From: Marasmius tenuissimus
Taxonomy: Eukaryota > Basidiomycota > Agaricomycetes > Agaricales > Marasmiaceae
Direction of reading: 5' to 3'
Assembly: GCA_029532415.1 (NCBI GenBank)
Contig: JAQOTA010000052.1
Coordinates: 992,001 to 1,056,000 of the forward strand
Length of the DNA stretch: 64,000 bases
The notes beneath the pieces were generated by a model. It had not been told where the DNA came from. It did no database searches and worked only from the letters and a program-made list of their open reading frames with translations. Positions 33,512 through 45,930 of the stretch are shown piece after piece. How positions within the stretch are numbered: position 1 is the stretch's first letter; the number at the start of each line of letters is the position of its first letter. The position numbers were made by a program, and so were the translations under genes.

Positions 33512-35138
33512 TCACAGCATAAACGTGAGCGGGTTCTCCATGTATCCCTTGAACGCTTGCAACCATCTGGCAGCAATGGCACCATCCACAGTCCGGTGGT
33601 CAGAGCTGAGTGTGACCTTCATTGTCTGAACAAATTCGAAGCCACGCTCGTTGTTGGCAGGGACGATCTTAGGCTCGGTGGATCCGACGGCGAGAATACA
33701 CGACTGAGGAGGGTTGATGATGGCGGTGAAGTCGGATACACCGTACATGCCAAGATTCGAGATGGTGAAAGTGCCACCCTGTGGTAGAGTGTGTCAGTCG
33801 TGGCTAGGAGGACGCGAGAGAAGGCCATACCTGGTATTCAGAAGGTGACAACTTGCCGTCTCGCGCCTTCTTAGCAAGGGCCTTGGTCTCTGCAGAGATA
33901 GTTGCCAATCCCTTCGACCCAGCGTCCTTCACAATGGGAGTTATGAGGCCAGTGGGTGTTGCAACAGCGACCGAGATATCCGCCTTCTTGTACCTAATCC
34001 CGAAATATTAGTTTCATACCAAACGAGGTCCAGTGATAACGGAACTCACGTCCTAATAACCTCGCCTAACCAAGCGGAGTTGGCCTCAGGAACATCGGCC
34101 AACGCGCACGACACAGCTTTGACAATAAAATCGTTTACACTGAGTTTCGCGCCCGGGTTCTTCTCTGCGAGGCTCTTGTTGAAAACCTCACGCAGCTTCG
34201 TCACCTTCTCCATATTGACGTCCACTGTCACATAATAGTGAGGGAGCTCCTGCTTCGACTGTGTTAGACGAGAGCCAATGGTCTTTCGCATGTTGGAGAT
34301 GGGAGTGTCGACGTAGTCGGCGGAGGGTGCAGCGGCAGGTTGAGATGAGGGAGAAGCACCAGCACCAGCAGCGCCTGGCTGGAACTTTTCAACATCTTCT
34401 CGGAGGATGCGTCCTTCTGGTCCGGTACCCTTAACCTTGCTGAGAGGGATACCACGCTCGAGGGCAATCTTTTTGGCAATGGGGGATGCGAAGATACGGT
34501 CGCCTATGGGAAGGTCAGGTTTAGAGTCCTCTGGGTTTTTCGGGGTAGGGTTTGGCTTGGGAGCCTCTGGTTCTGACTTGGGCTTCGAGTCTTCAGATTT
34601 CTCTTCCTTGGGCTTCGAAGACTCTGAGGAAGACTCAGACGAGGCTTTTGAGGCCATGTCGGCAGCTCCGGAGAGGTCATCGCCTTCCTCTCCGACAATG
34701 GCAATGGGCTGGCCAATCTTGACACCCTTAGTACCATCAGGAACCTGTAGCCGAGGTAAGCTTCAGTTTCGACAGAAAGACAAGACACTGACAATGATTT
34801 TGGCCATGACACCATCATCCTGGGCTTCCACATCAATAGTGGCCTTGTCGGTTTCCTGGGAACATGGTGAGTGCTTGTTTCGCGCGACACAAGGCTTCAG
34901 TAGACGTACTATCTCCAGAAGGACATCACCAGCAGTGAAAGTCTCGCCCTCCTTCTTCTTCCAAGCAGCAATACCACCTTCCGTCATTGTGGGACTCATT
35001 GCAGGCATGTTAAACTGCGAGAGTGCATGCCGGCGCGCGGAAAGATGGAATCCTGGGCGACGTGTAAGGAAAGTGCAAAGAAACAAAGACAAGGGAAAGA
35101 TACTCACGACGCGAGAAAATACGAGCAACGGAGGCCAT
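33512..35138 (-). CDS. LAT1: Dihydrolipoyl acetyltransferase, E2 of mitochondrial pyruvate dehydrogenase
   Basis: Six exons: 35108..35138, 34910..35052, 34793..34855, 34050..34744, 33831..33993, 33512..33778; 453 residues. After a short arginine-rich presequence ([12 protein letters not shown]) the lipoyl domain begins at [20 protein letters not shown], with the lipoylated lysine in ETDKATID (K62). A Ser/Pro/Lys-rich linker leads to the peripheral subunit-binding domain ([20 protein letters not shown]). The catalytic domain ends with SDHRTVDGA, holding the active-site histidine of CoA acetyltransferases. E2 forms the core of the complex and transfers acetyl groups from lipoate to CoA. Lipoyl synthase, which supplies its cofactor, lies 12 kb away. 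Starts are 245 bp apart from divergent CSL4. Confidence 0.94.
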
Positions 35139-35383
35139 GGTGGTGAAGAAGGAGAGGTAAGGGTAGCGGACGTGTAGAGCGACCCCAAAGGAATGGAATT
35201 TTCGCGGCCGGCCAAACAAACACAATCCGAAGTTTCCCTTGCGCGCTGCACCTCGGTTCAATTGTATTCTCACTCTATTCTCACCACCGCCAACAAGTTC
35301 AACTACAAATATTGCCGCTTCCAGTTTTGCTCAATTCCTGACCGGTCTCTGAAGTAACAAAATCTGCAGTTCCATTAAAGATC

Positions 35384-36159
35384 ATGTCCGACACCCTGCT
35401 TCCAGGCCAGCCCATTCCTTTACCCAAAGGACCGACACCTAAACTTGGAGGTGGAACGTATTTGAAGGATTCACAAGTACGAGCAAGTGTAGTCGGAACT
35501 CCGAGTCATGAAGGATCTGTTAGTCGTATTCTTATACGCCATGCTTCGACAACACCCACATACTTCCACAGACATTGACGATCTCCCGTGTACGGCCTCA
35601 TCCACCTGCGCCAAACTCTGTCGTTCTGGGCTCAGTCACAAGACTCTCACCATTGCAAGCACTTCTATCGATTGCTGTGGTCGATGGAGTACCGTTACCC
35701 CCGGGCGAAGAGTTCACTGGAGTAATACGGTCGCAAGATGTCAGGGCTACAGAAAAAGACAAGGTCAAGATCGGGGACTGTTTTAGAGGCGGAGATGTCG
35801 TTCGAGGGCTTGTTGTATGCCATTACAATTTGATCATGTATCGATTCTCAATCTCATACGCGTTGTATAGATTTCATTGGGAGATGCACGAAGTTATTTC
35901 GTTACAACCGCTCGAAACGATCTTGGAGTCATTTTTGCCACAAGTGAAGCGGGTAAAGGACATGAGTTTGTGGCGTGGCTCTCACTAAGCTGTGTTTTTT
36001 TTTGTCTTTGACAGGTGCAACGATGGAGCCTGTTTCCTGGCAGGTATGTGGATAGACCTGGTATGTATGATACCTGCTAACTTTAAACCTCAGGAGATGC
36101 GTTGTCCGAAGACGGGTAACATAGAGAAGAGAAAATGTGCCAAACCAGAAGGTATATGA
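35384..36159 (+). CDS. CSL4: Exosome complex component Csl4 (EXOSC1)
   Basis: Five exons: 35384..35518, 35572..35814, 35871..35952, 36015..36043, 36094..36159; 184 residues, close to human EXOSC1 (195). The N-terminal barrel has PGQPIPLPKGPTPKLGGGTY. The S1 domain follows with SVVLGSVTRLSPLQALLSIA, GVIRSQDVRATEKDKVKIGD and FRGGDVVRGLVISLGDARSY. The C-terminus, MEPVSWQEMRCPKTGNIEKR, carries the paired cysteines (MRCPKTG and KRKCAKP) of the family. Csl4 is one of the three S1/KH cap subunits of the RNA exosome and helps guide RNA substrates to the catalytic subunits. All phases close. It is divergent from LAT1. Confidence 0.92.
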
Positions 36160-36425
36160 TACAAACTTGCATGGATTGTGGCACCTTGGAGACGAACTGG
36201 TTTGAGCAGAGTGTGGTGGTGGTTGTGGCATTGGAATTTCACGAAACGCGTAGAGAAGACTGTAACAAAAATGTGGCACAATAAAGTGACTTATATAATA
36301 ATCGCTTTTGGAAAGTCTCGTGCTCGTGGATGATCCCAACCTTTGGACTGTTACCAGTTTGAAGCAGGGTTCTCTTGACTCCAGTCCCTCAAGATTTCCT
36401 TTCTCTCTAACTCCTCAATTATCTT

Positions 36426-38560
36426 ATGACCGCAGTACTCTCACCGACAGATGTACTCAGAAGAGATAGAATTTCCGTTGATGATTTAAGGTATCGTTAA
36501 TCTCGTTCACTTATTCATACGCAGTCTTACTCCAACAATGTCGTGCGCTCGTTAGCTACTCGTCGTCAACGGACTGGCGGGGGAAGTATGAGGAGGTACA
36601 AGATCTTCTCTTCGCTCAAGACTATCGCTAATCCACTCAATCCATCAGGTGGCTGAAATGCTGGCGGAAACTCGAGCCGAGCTCGATGAGTTCCACACCG
36701 CCAGCAAAGAATTGGAGGCAGAGCTGGAGAATGAGTTACAGAGGACTGAGAAAGCTCAACAGGACTTGAAAGTCAAAGCTGCACGAGCTGAAACCGAGAA
36801 GGACGAATGGAAAGTGCGTGACTTGTCTCGTTGCTCTTCGATATGCACTCAAAGCCCGATTCAGTCCAAGTTCATGTCGCTGCAAACCACACACAATAGC
36901 ACGACCACATCTCTTCAACGCGAACTCGATAAGCTACGGCAAGAACATCAGAAACTCAAAGTGCAGTTCAGGGAACTGGAAATGGGAAATGATGACCTTG
37001 AGAGGACAGAACGTGCTGTGTCGTCAAGTCTGGCAGATGTGGAAGCGAAATATTCTCGGGCGTTAGAAGAGAAGATTCTCCTGGAGCATGAGCTGTTTGA
37101 CAAGGCGAACGTTGAAGAACAGTGTCAACGGCTGAAGGACGAACTACGAGGTACAAGTCTAACATGCTATCCCTCCTCCACCCGATCTTCTAACTCTCAT
37201 TGCAGACGCTAACGCGGAAGTATCCATACTCAAGGATCAATTGGCTGCTCGCGTAGCCAGCTCTTCACAGACATCCCTCCAATCGAAATCGCTACCCTCT
37301 GATGAAAACCTCCTCAGCACGCCTGCACCCTCCGATCTCCAACTCTCCGAACTTGAGAGCTCAGATAGTTCCACAGAATCTCCTTCGACAGAAGAACCAG
37401 AACAGGAACTTACCCCCCGCAAACCCACAATCACGACCACAACCACGACCACGACTACGCCCCGCAGCAATGGACAATCAGCACTTCTCCAACGTGCAGG
37501 CTTCCAGCCCGGGAAATCTCTCGCTACGCCTCCCAGTGGCTCCGGCATACCTCGCTCAAGCACGTTGCCTTCTCTATATTCATCGTCACCTCGTTCACCT
37601 GTCACGCCTTCCTACCGTCCAAACATCACTCGCAACCCCTCCACTGCCAGCAACGCATCGACTACAAGTACCACAACCGCGAAGAGCAAGGGAGTGCAGA
37701 TGGTCTCTGAGATGCGTGCTCGCGTAAAGAACTTGGAACAGAAGATTCACACCCGCGTTCCGAGACTGCGCCTGGGAAGCATGACCAATCGCCCTATCGT
37801 ACCGGCTTCTGCCCTCTCACCCACACAAAGCCCTGCCTCAAGAGCACTACTCGCTCGATCCAGCATCGAAAAAACCGTCTCTAGAAGGAGCAATGACTCC
37901 AAACGAAGTACAGATGGGGAGTCAGAGAAGGACAAGAAGGATTCAGGAGAGTCCTCCGGTTGGGTTTTGATCATGGAAGATTCACCTTCTCCGCCAAGGG
38001 ATCGACGGTCGTCTCGCTCGACCTCAAGTTCGACCTCACCTACACCCGATTCATCCAAGTCTCTGCTTTTCCAGAGCACGGCTGGAGGCCTGAGACGTCC
38101 GCAATCACGACTTTCCGGTGGTAGCACCACTACGGCCAGCTCTATTCCGACGCCAACTTCCCGTCCTGCAACTCCCACACTCCTGCCGTTGCCGTCAGGC
38201 GGCTTTCATGGTGCAAAGAGATCGACTGGGCCAGGGTCATCGTCCTATTTAACACAACCAAAGCGGACATCTCTGGGATCCAGCACAAGCGCGGCGATGA
38301 GCAGCCCTCGTGAACGACCTTTGACGATGCCACCCGTCGGCCGCACCTCTCCGACCAAAGCCCTCCCCAGATTACCTGCCGGTCACGAGAACGTAACCAT
38401 CAGGAGTTCCTCCGCCAGGGCTGCTCCCTCATCGTCATCGTCGATCTCTGCTTTGGCTCAAAGCAAATTCGGTCGCCCCAGTAGCGGTGCTCGCCGGCGT
38501 AGTTCAGAGGCTCCCAGTCGTGATCCGTCTAGACCACGAGCAGGCAGTGCCGCTGGTTGA
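36426..38560 (+). CDS. nudE: NudE/NDEL1-family dynein regulator
   Basis: Exons 36426..36490, 36556..36595, 36649..36813, 36865..37150, 37206..38560; about 636 residues. The N-terminal coiled coil is diagnostic: WRGKYEEVAEMLAETRAELD, ELEAELENELQRTEKAQQDL, SLQTTHNSTTTSLQRELDKL and LEEKILLEHELFDKANVEEQ match the LIS1/dynein-binding helix of NudE proteins. The tail is long, Ser/Thr/Pro-rich and disordered. NudE links LIS1 to dynein and is needed for nuclear migration and vesicle traffic in hyphae. The first exon is uncertain: an ATG at 36451 with a donor at 36477 would also keep frame (MYSEEIEFP); I chose 36426 because its donor GTATCG and 65-bp intron are more typical. Confidence 0.85.
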
Positions 38561-39002
38561 ATACGGTTTGGTTTGCTCTCCATCTGCTTCGGTTGCTTTT
38601 CCCGCCATTTGACCGGTTATATGAGTTGCCCATTCATCTACTTGATCTTGACTTATTCCAGATATATTTCCTACAGAATTTTGTTGGGTACTTCTCAACC
38701 TAACTTGTTACTGATCACGCTCGTTCACCCCTTTTTTTCTTACCCTCATAACACGATGTGACTGCAGTCCCCCCTGCAACGGTACAATCATTCGTTACGA
38801 ATGTGTACGGCTTAATACAAGATAGACGGGTTCTCTCTAATTGATGCAGAGGCAATTGTTACCCATGTTTTTCCGATACCTTTCCCCCGTATGTATGTGT
38901 TTTTAGCCTTATTTCTTCTTCTAATCATGAGGTGTAAATTCGACTTCGCGACGATTTTAAATTGGAACAATTGCCAGTACGAACACCAATGACAATGACA
39001 TA
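38561..39002. other. Intergenic: nudE 3' UTR and ESS2 promoter
   Basis: 442 bp, T-rich, with no gene or repeat that I can support. Confidence 0.5.
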
Positions 39003-40757
39003 ATGATCGCGAGTCACCTTCAATCTTCTTCACCAACAACCATGAGCGGGGCAGAATCAAGTTCAAACCCGAACCCAGAACGATCCCTCAACCGACAACT
39101 AGTCCTAGAAGAGGACGAATACACGGCTGCCCTATCACACATCATTGCTCGCGATTTCTTCCCTTCCCTCGTTCACCTCGATGCCACGAATGAATACTTG
39201 GACGCTCTCACTTCGAGAGACCCTCACCTTATAAACGCATCAGTACGGCGTTTGGAGCAAATTAGCAGCACGCCCATAACTTCTACTCGTCGGCGAGTGT
39301 TACAAACCCCTTCACAAACGCCCTATGCGGCAGGTCCTTCGGATACACCCCTACGGACACCACTCCGAATGGGTGAACCTCCGTTGAAGAGAGCACGTTA
39401 CGACGATGAGCTGCGACTGGACGAATTTCAGGCACGGTATACGTCGGAAGATAACTCTAGTTTCACCCATATTTTGGACGAGGAGAACAGGCAGAGGAAA
39501 GAGAAATGGGGTTGGGCATGGGAGGCTCAGAAACGGGTGGAGGAGCAGAGAGGGCGCATGGTCGAGGCGAGGGAGAGGATGATGATTGAGCCACCGAAAG
39601 CTCCTGGGGTAATAGAAAAGCTTGTTATTGAGGCTCCAGCACCTGCTGGTCTCCTGACGGATGGGAAGCAAGATGAGGAATCGAATGAGGAATTGAATGA
39701 GGAGATGGAGGATGGTAAAGGCGATACGGAGAATTCGGACGAACAAGGAGAGGGTGATAAAGGCGAAGTTGATAAAGGCAAGCGGAAAGGAAAAGAGCTA
39801 GTCTTGAGCCAACTCACTGAGGAGAATGGGCAAGTAGACGTGATGGCTAAGAAGAAGGACACGAGGACTGCTGGTGTAGATGGGTGGAAATTTAAGGTAA
39901 GTGTAACTGTCATATTGGAACCACTCGATCCTCACAATTGGCCGCAGGCTCGCAATGCTCTTATGTTTCCCCCAGACGCAGATAGCTCGCCCTATCATGA
40001 GAAACTTCGGACAGATACTGTCCCTAAAGGAGAGGAACGAACTATTCATTATGCAAGTACCCGCCTACCGGAACAGAACGATTCTGTGGACGGTTCACAA
40101 TCACGATCTGAACCACCGAGTCCTACCAGAAGTAGAATTGCTGCCGCAATAGAGGGGACGCCATGTATGTTGCCCGTTTCTGTCGCTCAATATATTGTTC
40201 GCTGAGCTTTCCACGGGCCAGATCGACCACGTTCGCCAACAATTAACAATTTCTCATACGTTCCAGCTGTGCCATCCCCGACGCCATCTGAACTCGGCCC
40301 AGAGGCGGTGAAACAACTCATGACATGGGGAACATTAAATGCAACACCTCGAATCATCTCTCGCTCGGATGATCCTGCGGACGATATACCAACACCCAGT
40401 ACACCATTCCGTATATCTGCCCCGTCATCACGCGAAGCTCTCTCACATAGACTATCTTCCAAAGCAGCGAAGAGTCTCAGAGCTAAGGCAGGATTGTTAG
40501 GGCTCGGTTTGGGAACACCAGGGAGTTCAAACGGTAGGAAGGGCAGTATGGGTCCGCCCACCTTGACACCTAGACGGGCTGAAGCTGCAGGCAGCCTCAC
40601 TCCCGCCGGAAAGAGGCTACTTAATAGGTCAACCATGGGGACTTTAGCAGCGAGGCGGGCAGAGGCAATGGAAAGAACGGCTGGTTGGGACAGCGGGAAG
40701 GGTAAAGAGAAGGACATGAACAAAGTTAGATGGACCCCAACTCCGGGAGCCATTTAG
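39003..40757 (+). CDS. Splicing factor ESS-2 (DGCR14/Bis1 homologue)
   Basis: Exons 39003..39896, 39948..40164, 40267..40757; 533 residues from ATG 39003, or 520 from ATG 39042 (MSGAESSS). The N-terminus has the conserved LNRQLVLEEDEYTAALSHII, ARDFFPSLVHLDATNEYLDA and LDEFQARYTSEDNSSFTHIL. The middle has RKEKWGWAWEAQKR and, after an acidic insert, ARNALMFPPDADSSPYHEKL. The C-terminus has MTWGTLNATPRIIS, TPRRAEAAGSLTPAGKRLL and RWTPTPG. This order is that of ESS-2/DGCR14, a spliceosome C-complex protein that affects splice-site fidelity. Only 46 bp separate its stop from the convergent FAM192A-like gene. Confidence 0.9.
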
Positions 40758-40803
40758 TGGTAGCATAGGGATGTACAGCAGTATTATGGCGGCTCGGTCA
40801 ATT

Positions 40804-41751
40804 CTATGACTCCGATATTCGACGTCTCTTCGATGCAGGTTCTTCACTGTCTGTTGCTTTAGATTCCTCCGTAGCTTTGGTGCCGTTTGCAGGCAATTTC
40901 GGAGGCTTCTTGTCGTTCGTGGTGGCTGGTTTTGTAGCTGATTTTTTCTTGATAACGACGCCCTTGAGAGCCTTCTTCCCATCTTTTTTGGGAGGAGCAG
41001 GCTTCGCCGGAGGATCTTTGGCTGGTGGTGACGTTGTGGGCGGTGGATTAGACGTGGTTGTTCGTGCTGCGACGGCTCTTAGCAGACGATGTGTTAGCTT
41101 CGCGGGGTGGGACTAGACGTGGAACGCACTCCTTGAAACTCTTGACTTCCTCTCCATCACGTTCTCTTCTCACCCGTTCCTCTTGTTCCTGCTTCTCGCG
41201 AATAGAGTCGAGAAACATAATCTCGTCTTCTTCGAGAGCCCGAAATTGGTTGGCTGTTAACCAGAGTGAGAAAGGTGTTGCGAAGACGGAGCACACGACT
41301 CGAATTTACCTAGTTTCGTCTTCTCTTCCCATTCCTCTTGTTTTGCTTGCTGCACATTTGGTTCATATCGTTCTCAGTGCAGCGTATTCGATAACATACC
41401 CGATTTGCTGCCAGTTTCTAGCAAGCACCAAAGACCACCGTGCCAGGTTGAAGGAGACAAATCAATACACATGTCCAAGGGGATCAGAAATGAAGCCCTC
41501 ACTTCAGCTAAACTTCGTCCGTCATACGAGTCCTCCGTCTGTTGGGGCGGAGGCTCTTGTCCTAGCCTAGATTGTGATCGTGAAGAAACCAGTCAAAAAA
41601 GACAGGAATACGAATGTCGATCTTCGTACCGTGCGTAAGCTGCTTTCCACTGTTCTTCTCGTCTTGCCTTGGCCGTTTCAATTTCATCTGAAGAAACAAA
41701 GCGAGAGCCAACGACTCCAGAGGAAAGAGATGGAACGGGTGCGTCCTCCAT
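40804..41751 (-). CDS. PSME3-interacting protein / FAM192A (NIP30) homologue
   Basis: Six exons: 41630..41751, 41503..41566, 41400..41417 (18 nt), 41310..41349, 41130..41253, 40804..41077; 213 residues. The N-terminal NIP30 domain reads GSRFVSSDEIETAKARREEQ, then DSYDGRSLAE, KLAANRQAKQEEWEEKTKLA, NQFRALEEDEIMFLDSIREK and EEVKSFKEAVAAR; this matches the FAM192A pattern of RFVS, RSLYERL, GLDEDE-x-FLD and LKEF. The tail is lysine-rich (KALKGVVIKKKSATK) and ends KRRRISES. In animals the family binds the PA28-gamma proteasome activator in the nucleus; in fungi its partner is unknown to me. The divergent KAE1 start codon is 98 bp away. A 53-bp intron within the last long frame (41078..41129) is needed to reach the conserved tail. 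Confidence 0.87.
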
Positions 41752-41849
41752 GTTGTCGTGTACGAGTGGTATAAGTTCAAGTTGAATTATGACACATCGC
41801 TTTCTCCGGAATTAGGATTACTAACTTGACCCAAACTCTCATCATATCA

Positions 41850-43336
41850 ATGCCTGGCAAATTACGAAAGTCGTCCCCACTCAAAAATCCAGGTAGCATT
41901 GCACAGTTTCAGCGCGTCGAACAAGGACTCAGTTCTCCGCCATAGATCGTCCGTATATCGCTCTAGGACTCGAAGGTTCCGCAAATAAACTAGGTGCTGG
42001 GATAATCAAACATGCAGAGGACGGTTCAACTACAGTCCTATCCAACGTTCGACATACATATATCACTCCTCCAGGAGAAGGATTTCAGCCAAAGGATACA
42101 GCGCTACATCATCGGGAGTGGGCCATGAAAGTCATCGGTGATTCTCTCAAGCAGGCCGGGGTGTCGATGCATAACGTAGATTGCATCTGCTATACAAAAG
42201 GTCGATCTTCTCTATCGTGGCTTCTCGTTGGATTGGAATTGAAACGAGTGGTTGTGTAGGTCCTGGAATGGGTGCTCCGCTGCAATCTGTAGCGTTGGTC
42301 GCACGAACACTGTCGTTACTATACGACAAGCCTTTGGTTGGTGTCAATCACTGTGTGGGACGTAAGTACTCCCAGTCTGTTTTGTGGATCATGATCGGGT
42401 GCTGAATATACGATTTTTTCAGACATTGAGATGGGTCGAGACATCACTGGCGCTCAGAACCCAGTGGTCTTGTACGTGTCGGGTGGAAACACACAAGTCA
42501 TAGCGTATTCGCGCCAATGTTATCGAATATTCGGAGAGACCCTCGACATCGCTGTTGGGAACTGCCTAGACCGGTTTGCTCGAGTGATAGGTCTTCCAAA
42601 TGATCCAGCTCCGGGATACAACATCGAGCAAGAAGCCAAAAAGTACGTCTCGTCGTCATTTGGGAATATAACGATCAATTGAAACGTTGAACCAGAGGTA
42701 AACGGTTATTGCCCCTCCCTTATGCGACGAAGGGTATGGATGTGAGCTTGTCGGGGATCTTGAGTAGTGTGGAGGCCTATACGAACGATAAATCATTCCG
42801 ATCGAACGGCAAATTACCTGAGGACAGCGAAGAGAACATAACCACCGCTGCCGATCTCTGTTTTTCTTTGCAAGAAACAGTCTTTGCAATGCTCGTCGAG
42901 ATCACGGAACGTGCAATGGCACATATAGGGAGCAAGGAGGTTCTTATCGTTGGAGGCGTCGGATGTAAGTGAATTTCGTGACATGGTTGGGAACATGACT
43001 GATACCGACATCGTGCAGGTAACGAACGATTACAGGAGATGATGGGGGTGATGGCTCAAGAGCGAGGAGGTCAGGTATTCGCGACTGACGAACGGTAGGC
43101 CGGAAACCCTTTCGATTGTACATCGCATTGACCTCTATGCCACAGATTCTGTATCGACAACGGTATCATGATAGCGCAAGCTGGCTTATTGAGCTATCGG
43201 ATGGGCTTCACGACCCCGCTGGGCAAAAGCACTTGCACTCAAAGGTATTTCAGCTTGCTCTTATTCTAATGGTAAAAGGAATGACGGCGTTGACAGGTTT
43301 AGAACAGACCAAGTGCATGTCGCTTGGCGGGGATAA
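41850..43336 (+). CDS. KAE1: tRNA N6-adenosine threonylcarbamoyltransferase Kae1 (OSGEP), KEOPS catalytic subunit
   Basis: Eight exons: 41850..41892, 41946..42200, 42260..42361, 42423..42642, 42696..42964, 43019..43094, 43146..43244, 43297..43336; 367 residues. The ASKHA fold motifs are clear: [18 protein letters not shown] at the start, [20 protein letters not shown], the metal-binding [50 protein letters not shown] and [17 protein letters not shown]; the end is [10 protein letters not shown]. Kae1 makes t6A37 on ANN-decoding tRNAs within the KEOPS complex. The lack of a presequence argues for the cytosolic/nuclear form rather than mitochondrial Qri7. Its stop is 43 bp from that of the convergent GT8 gene. 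Confidence 0.95.
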
Positions 43337-43379
43337 GATTGCAATTTGTACCTGCACGCAAAAATCTATACCAGATTGT

Positions 43380-44468
43380 TCAAACTTCAGACTGCCGCGA
43401 CAGTTGATACCACAAATTTCCATCGTCAGCTTCAAGGCCTTCTACCATCTTCTCGAATCTTGCCCACCACCAAGAATTCATCTCGCGGTAAGGATCGCCA
43501 GCTGGTAGGTCCCTTGTGTGCCAAGGTTTTTCAGGAAGGATGTAATGGAGGCAACGGACTTCGCTATCGTCCCATAACTGAGAATGGATGATTCTCAGTG
43601 GCTTCAATGCATTGTAGTACCAGTTGAGAGCCACCCATCTTCCTTTGAAGAGTGCAGAGAGAAGGTCCTGGTCCGGAAAAGAGAAGGTGCTGATGTCTGC
43701 GGTGTTCAAAAAGTTGACGACTTTCTGAGCCAAATCGCGCGAGGGATTCAGGACGACAGTTCCGGAGTTCAGTTGGCTGTATGGTCGAGGCTTCCCGGGA
43801 GACCATGTTGGGGGTGGTGCCAGGGGACTCGCTACAGCCGTATGTGCGCAGTTCTCGGGGATCCTAGAGAATAGATTGATATCGACCATATGTATGTTGT
43901 GCGGAGGCAACGTACCAATCAGCCGGATAATGGGCGAACTTTCTGGGATTGCATGCGCAGACATGAGCAGCGGCAATCTGGTCTGATTCCAGAGGCAATT
44001 CCATCAATTCATCCATGTTCTTCATCACGATCATGTCCGCATCGAGCAGTACCACGCGCTATGTACGAGTTGTTGAGTGACAGGAACGTCCATGAGAATA
44101 ACTTTCGAGTGGCACCTCAAAATCATCGACCTGAAAAACCCTGTAGAGGTAGTCATCGACGATAAGTGAATTGGCCGCTACACTGAGTTAAGTCGTCACC
44201 TTAATTTGGTCCAGGTATCGTGAAATCGGGCATCGCTTTCCGATAGTGAGTGACGGCCCTGTTCCGGCATAAGACTTTCGATATCGTATAGTTGAAGTCC
44301 TTGCCTCCGCAGAATATCTCGCACTCCCTCCGTAACAGCGGGAGTGACCATTACCACAAGGGGGTACTTGGACGCAACAGCTTTGATCGAGTGGTGAAGA
44401 ACAAGGACTCCCGCGAGATAGGATTGCTTGGTCAAGAGAGTCACGTATGCAGCACGAGTTGGCGCCAT
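43380..44468 (-). CDS. Glycosyltransferase family 8 protein (glycogenin/galactinol-synthase-like)
   Basis: Four exons: 44200..44468, 44116..44140 (25 nt), 43916..44058, 43380..43863; 306 residues. The GT8 core is plain: RAAYVTLLTKQSYLAGVLVL at the start, TKLRVFQVDDFERVVLLDAD containing the DAD metal-binding motif, MIVMKNMDELMEL, LNSGTVVLNPS, FPDQDLLSALFKGRWVALNW and the late HY (LHYILPEKPWH) that also binds metal. Such enzymes use a UDP-sugar with Mn2+ to build galactosides or glucans. The short length excludes glycogenin's glycogen-synthase-binding tail, so I infer a small cytosolic GT8 related to galactinol synthase. The substrate is unknown. It is divergent from PEX11 (249 bp between starts). 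Confidence 0.85.
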
Positions 44469-44717
44469 CGATCAAGGTTGTCGAAGTACAGAGACAAGAG
44501 GAATGAGAACCGCAAAATGCCGTCTACTGCCGTATGGCACAAAAATTGATGAATGCCAAAGCGTCCATTTCCAATTTTAGAATATTTAAGATTCACGAAC
44601 CTGACCGGCCCGGTACATTATCACGTGCGAATAACCGGTAGTAGAAACTTGAAGCTCGTCCGAACCTCCGAGTCCGAGGCAAGGCTTTCTCCCACTAACT
44701 CTCACCAAACTCTCACC

Positions 44718-45803
44718 ATGGCTTCCATTGCGTCTCAAGTAATCCTTCACCCAATGATCTCAAAGTCCTTAAAATACGGCGGCAGTAATGTTGGTCGTGA
44801 TAAGGTACGTTCCTGCCTGCCTTCGCGCGGTGTGACGAAATAACATGCTCTTGTATAGGCGTACAGGGCTCTGCAATATTTCGCTCGCTTTTACGCCTGG
44901 TACCTCATTTCACGTGGGGAGAAAGTTACCGCTGCACGATGGAATGCTTTGAAGTCACACCTCGCGATTGCCCGAAAACGTACGTTGCCGACTTCTCTAG
45001 AGATCGAACATACGACCTCAATACCCAATCGGATCTAGTTATGAGACTGGGCAAGCCTTTGGAGCATCTCCAAGCTGCTGTTCGGGCTATTCTGGCCACT
45101 GGAAGTCCAGTGGAACAAATAACGACTATTGCTCGTCAACTCGGATACTTCGGGTATCTCACACTTGACGCCATCGTCTGGGTATGGACCTCTTATTCAA
45201 TCCCCGTTGGTAGCCTGTTCTCACTGACCTCTCACAGGCCAACTCCATCAAGTTTGTGACCCTGCAACCCGATACTGCAATCAAAATTGCCAGGATCTCG
45301 AACAGGTTCTGGGCTGCCGGTATATTCTTCAGTATCGTCAACGGAGCGGCCAAGGTGAGCGGACGTCAAATCCCTATCACTTCAGGCGAATTCCGCTAAG
45401 CTTCTTGTTGTTTTTGTTTGAACAGAGCTTGCGACTGGCAAATGAAACCAAGAGACTCCAGACAGGTTCGGACCCCGACTTGAGCGAGAAGGCAGGACGA
45501 GAGAACAGACTCAGTGCACTGTCGGCGTATGTGTCTATCACCCTTGAAAACTTACAACAGTACTTACACCGGAGCAGTGCTCGTGCTCAAACCAGGCGCC
45601 AGCTGACAATTGACATGCTGGACTTCTGGATCCCAGCGACCAACATCGGACTCAGTAATGTCAATGAAGGTGCCTTGGGTATTTTCGGGTACGTCGTTTA
45701 TTCATACACCGCTTCACATCCAAGCATTGCTGACCACCCATACAGCCTGATCACCTCTCTCATTGGAGCACAGCAGCAGTGGGAAGCCGTCAATGGAAAG
45801 TAA
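44718..45803 (+). CDS. PEX11: Peroxisomal membrane protein Pex11
   Basis: Seven exons: 44718..44804, 44859..44979, 45039..45181, 45238..45354, 45426..45526, 45578..45688, 45746..45803; 245 residues. The N-terminus has the amphipathic-helix region LHPMISKSLKYGGSNVGRDK followed by AYRALQYFARFYAWYL. The central motifs MRLGKPLEHLQAAVRAI and GYFGYLTLDAIVW, and the C-terminal DFWIPATNIGL with GIFGLITSLIGAQQQW, fit Pex11. Pex11 elongates and tubulates peroxisomal membrane before fission. The start is the Kozak-like ACCATGGCT. All phases close, with one 51-bp intron (45527..45577) needed to join ALSA to ARAQTRRQL. Confidence 0.93.
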
Positions 45804-45930
45804 TGGAGGATCACTTCTCCATTGAACCTGTGTGAATTGCTATGATTCCTGCCTCCATTTCGCGTCCATCGCATGTCATGTAAACTCTTGAAGGAGAAAA
45901 GCACTTGTTGTAATGTATGGAATGAATCAT

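Noticed and set aside
41078..41129. Apparent frameshift or premature stop in the FAM192A-like gene after STNNHV
   Set aside because: A 52-53 bp GTGCGT...AAG intron restores KSFKEAVAAR and the lysine-rich tail.
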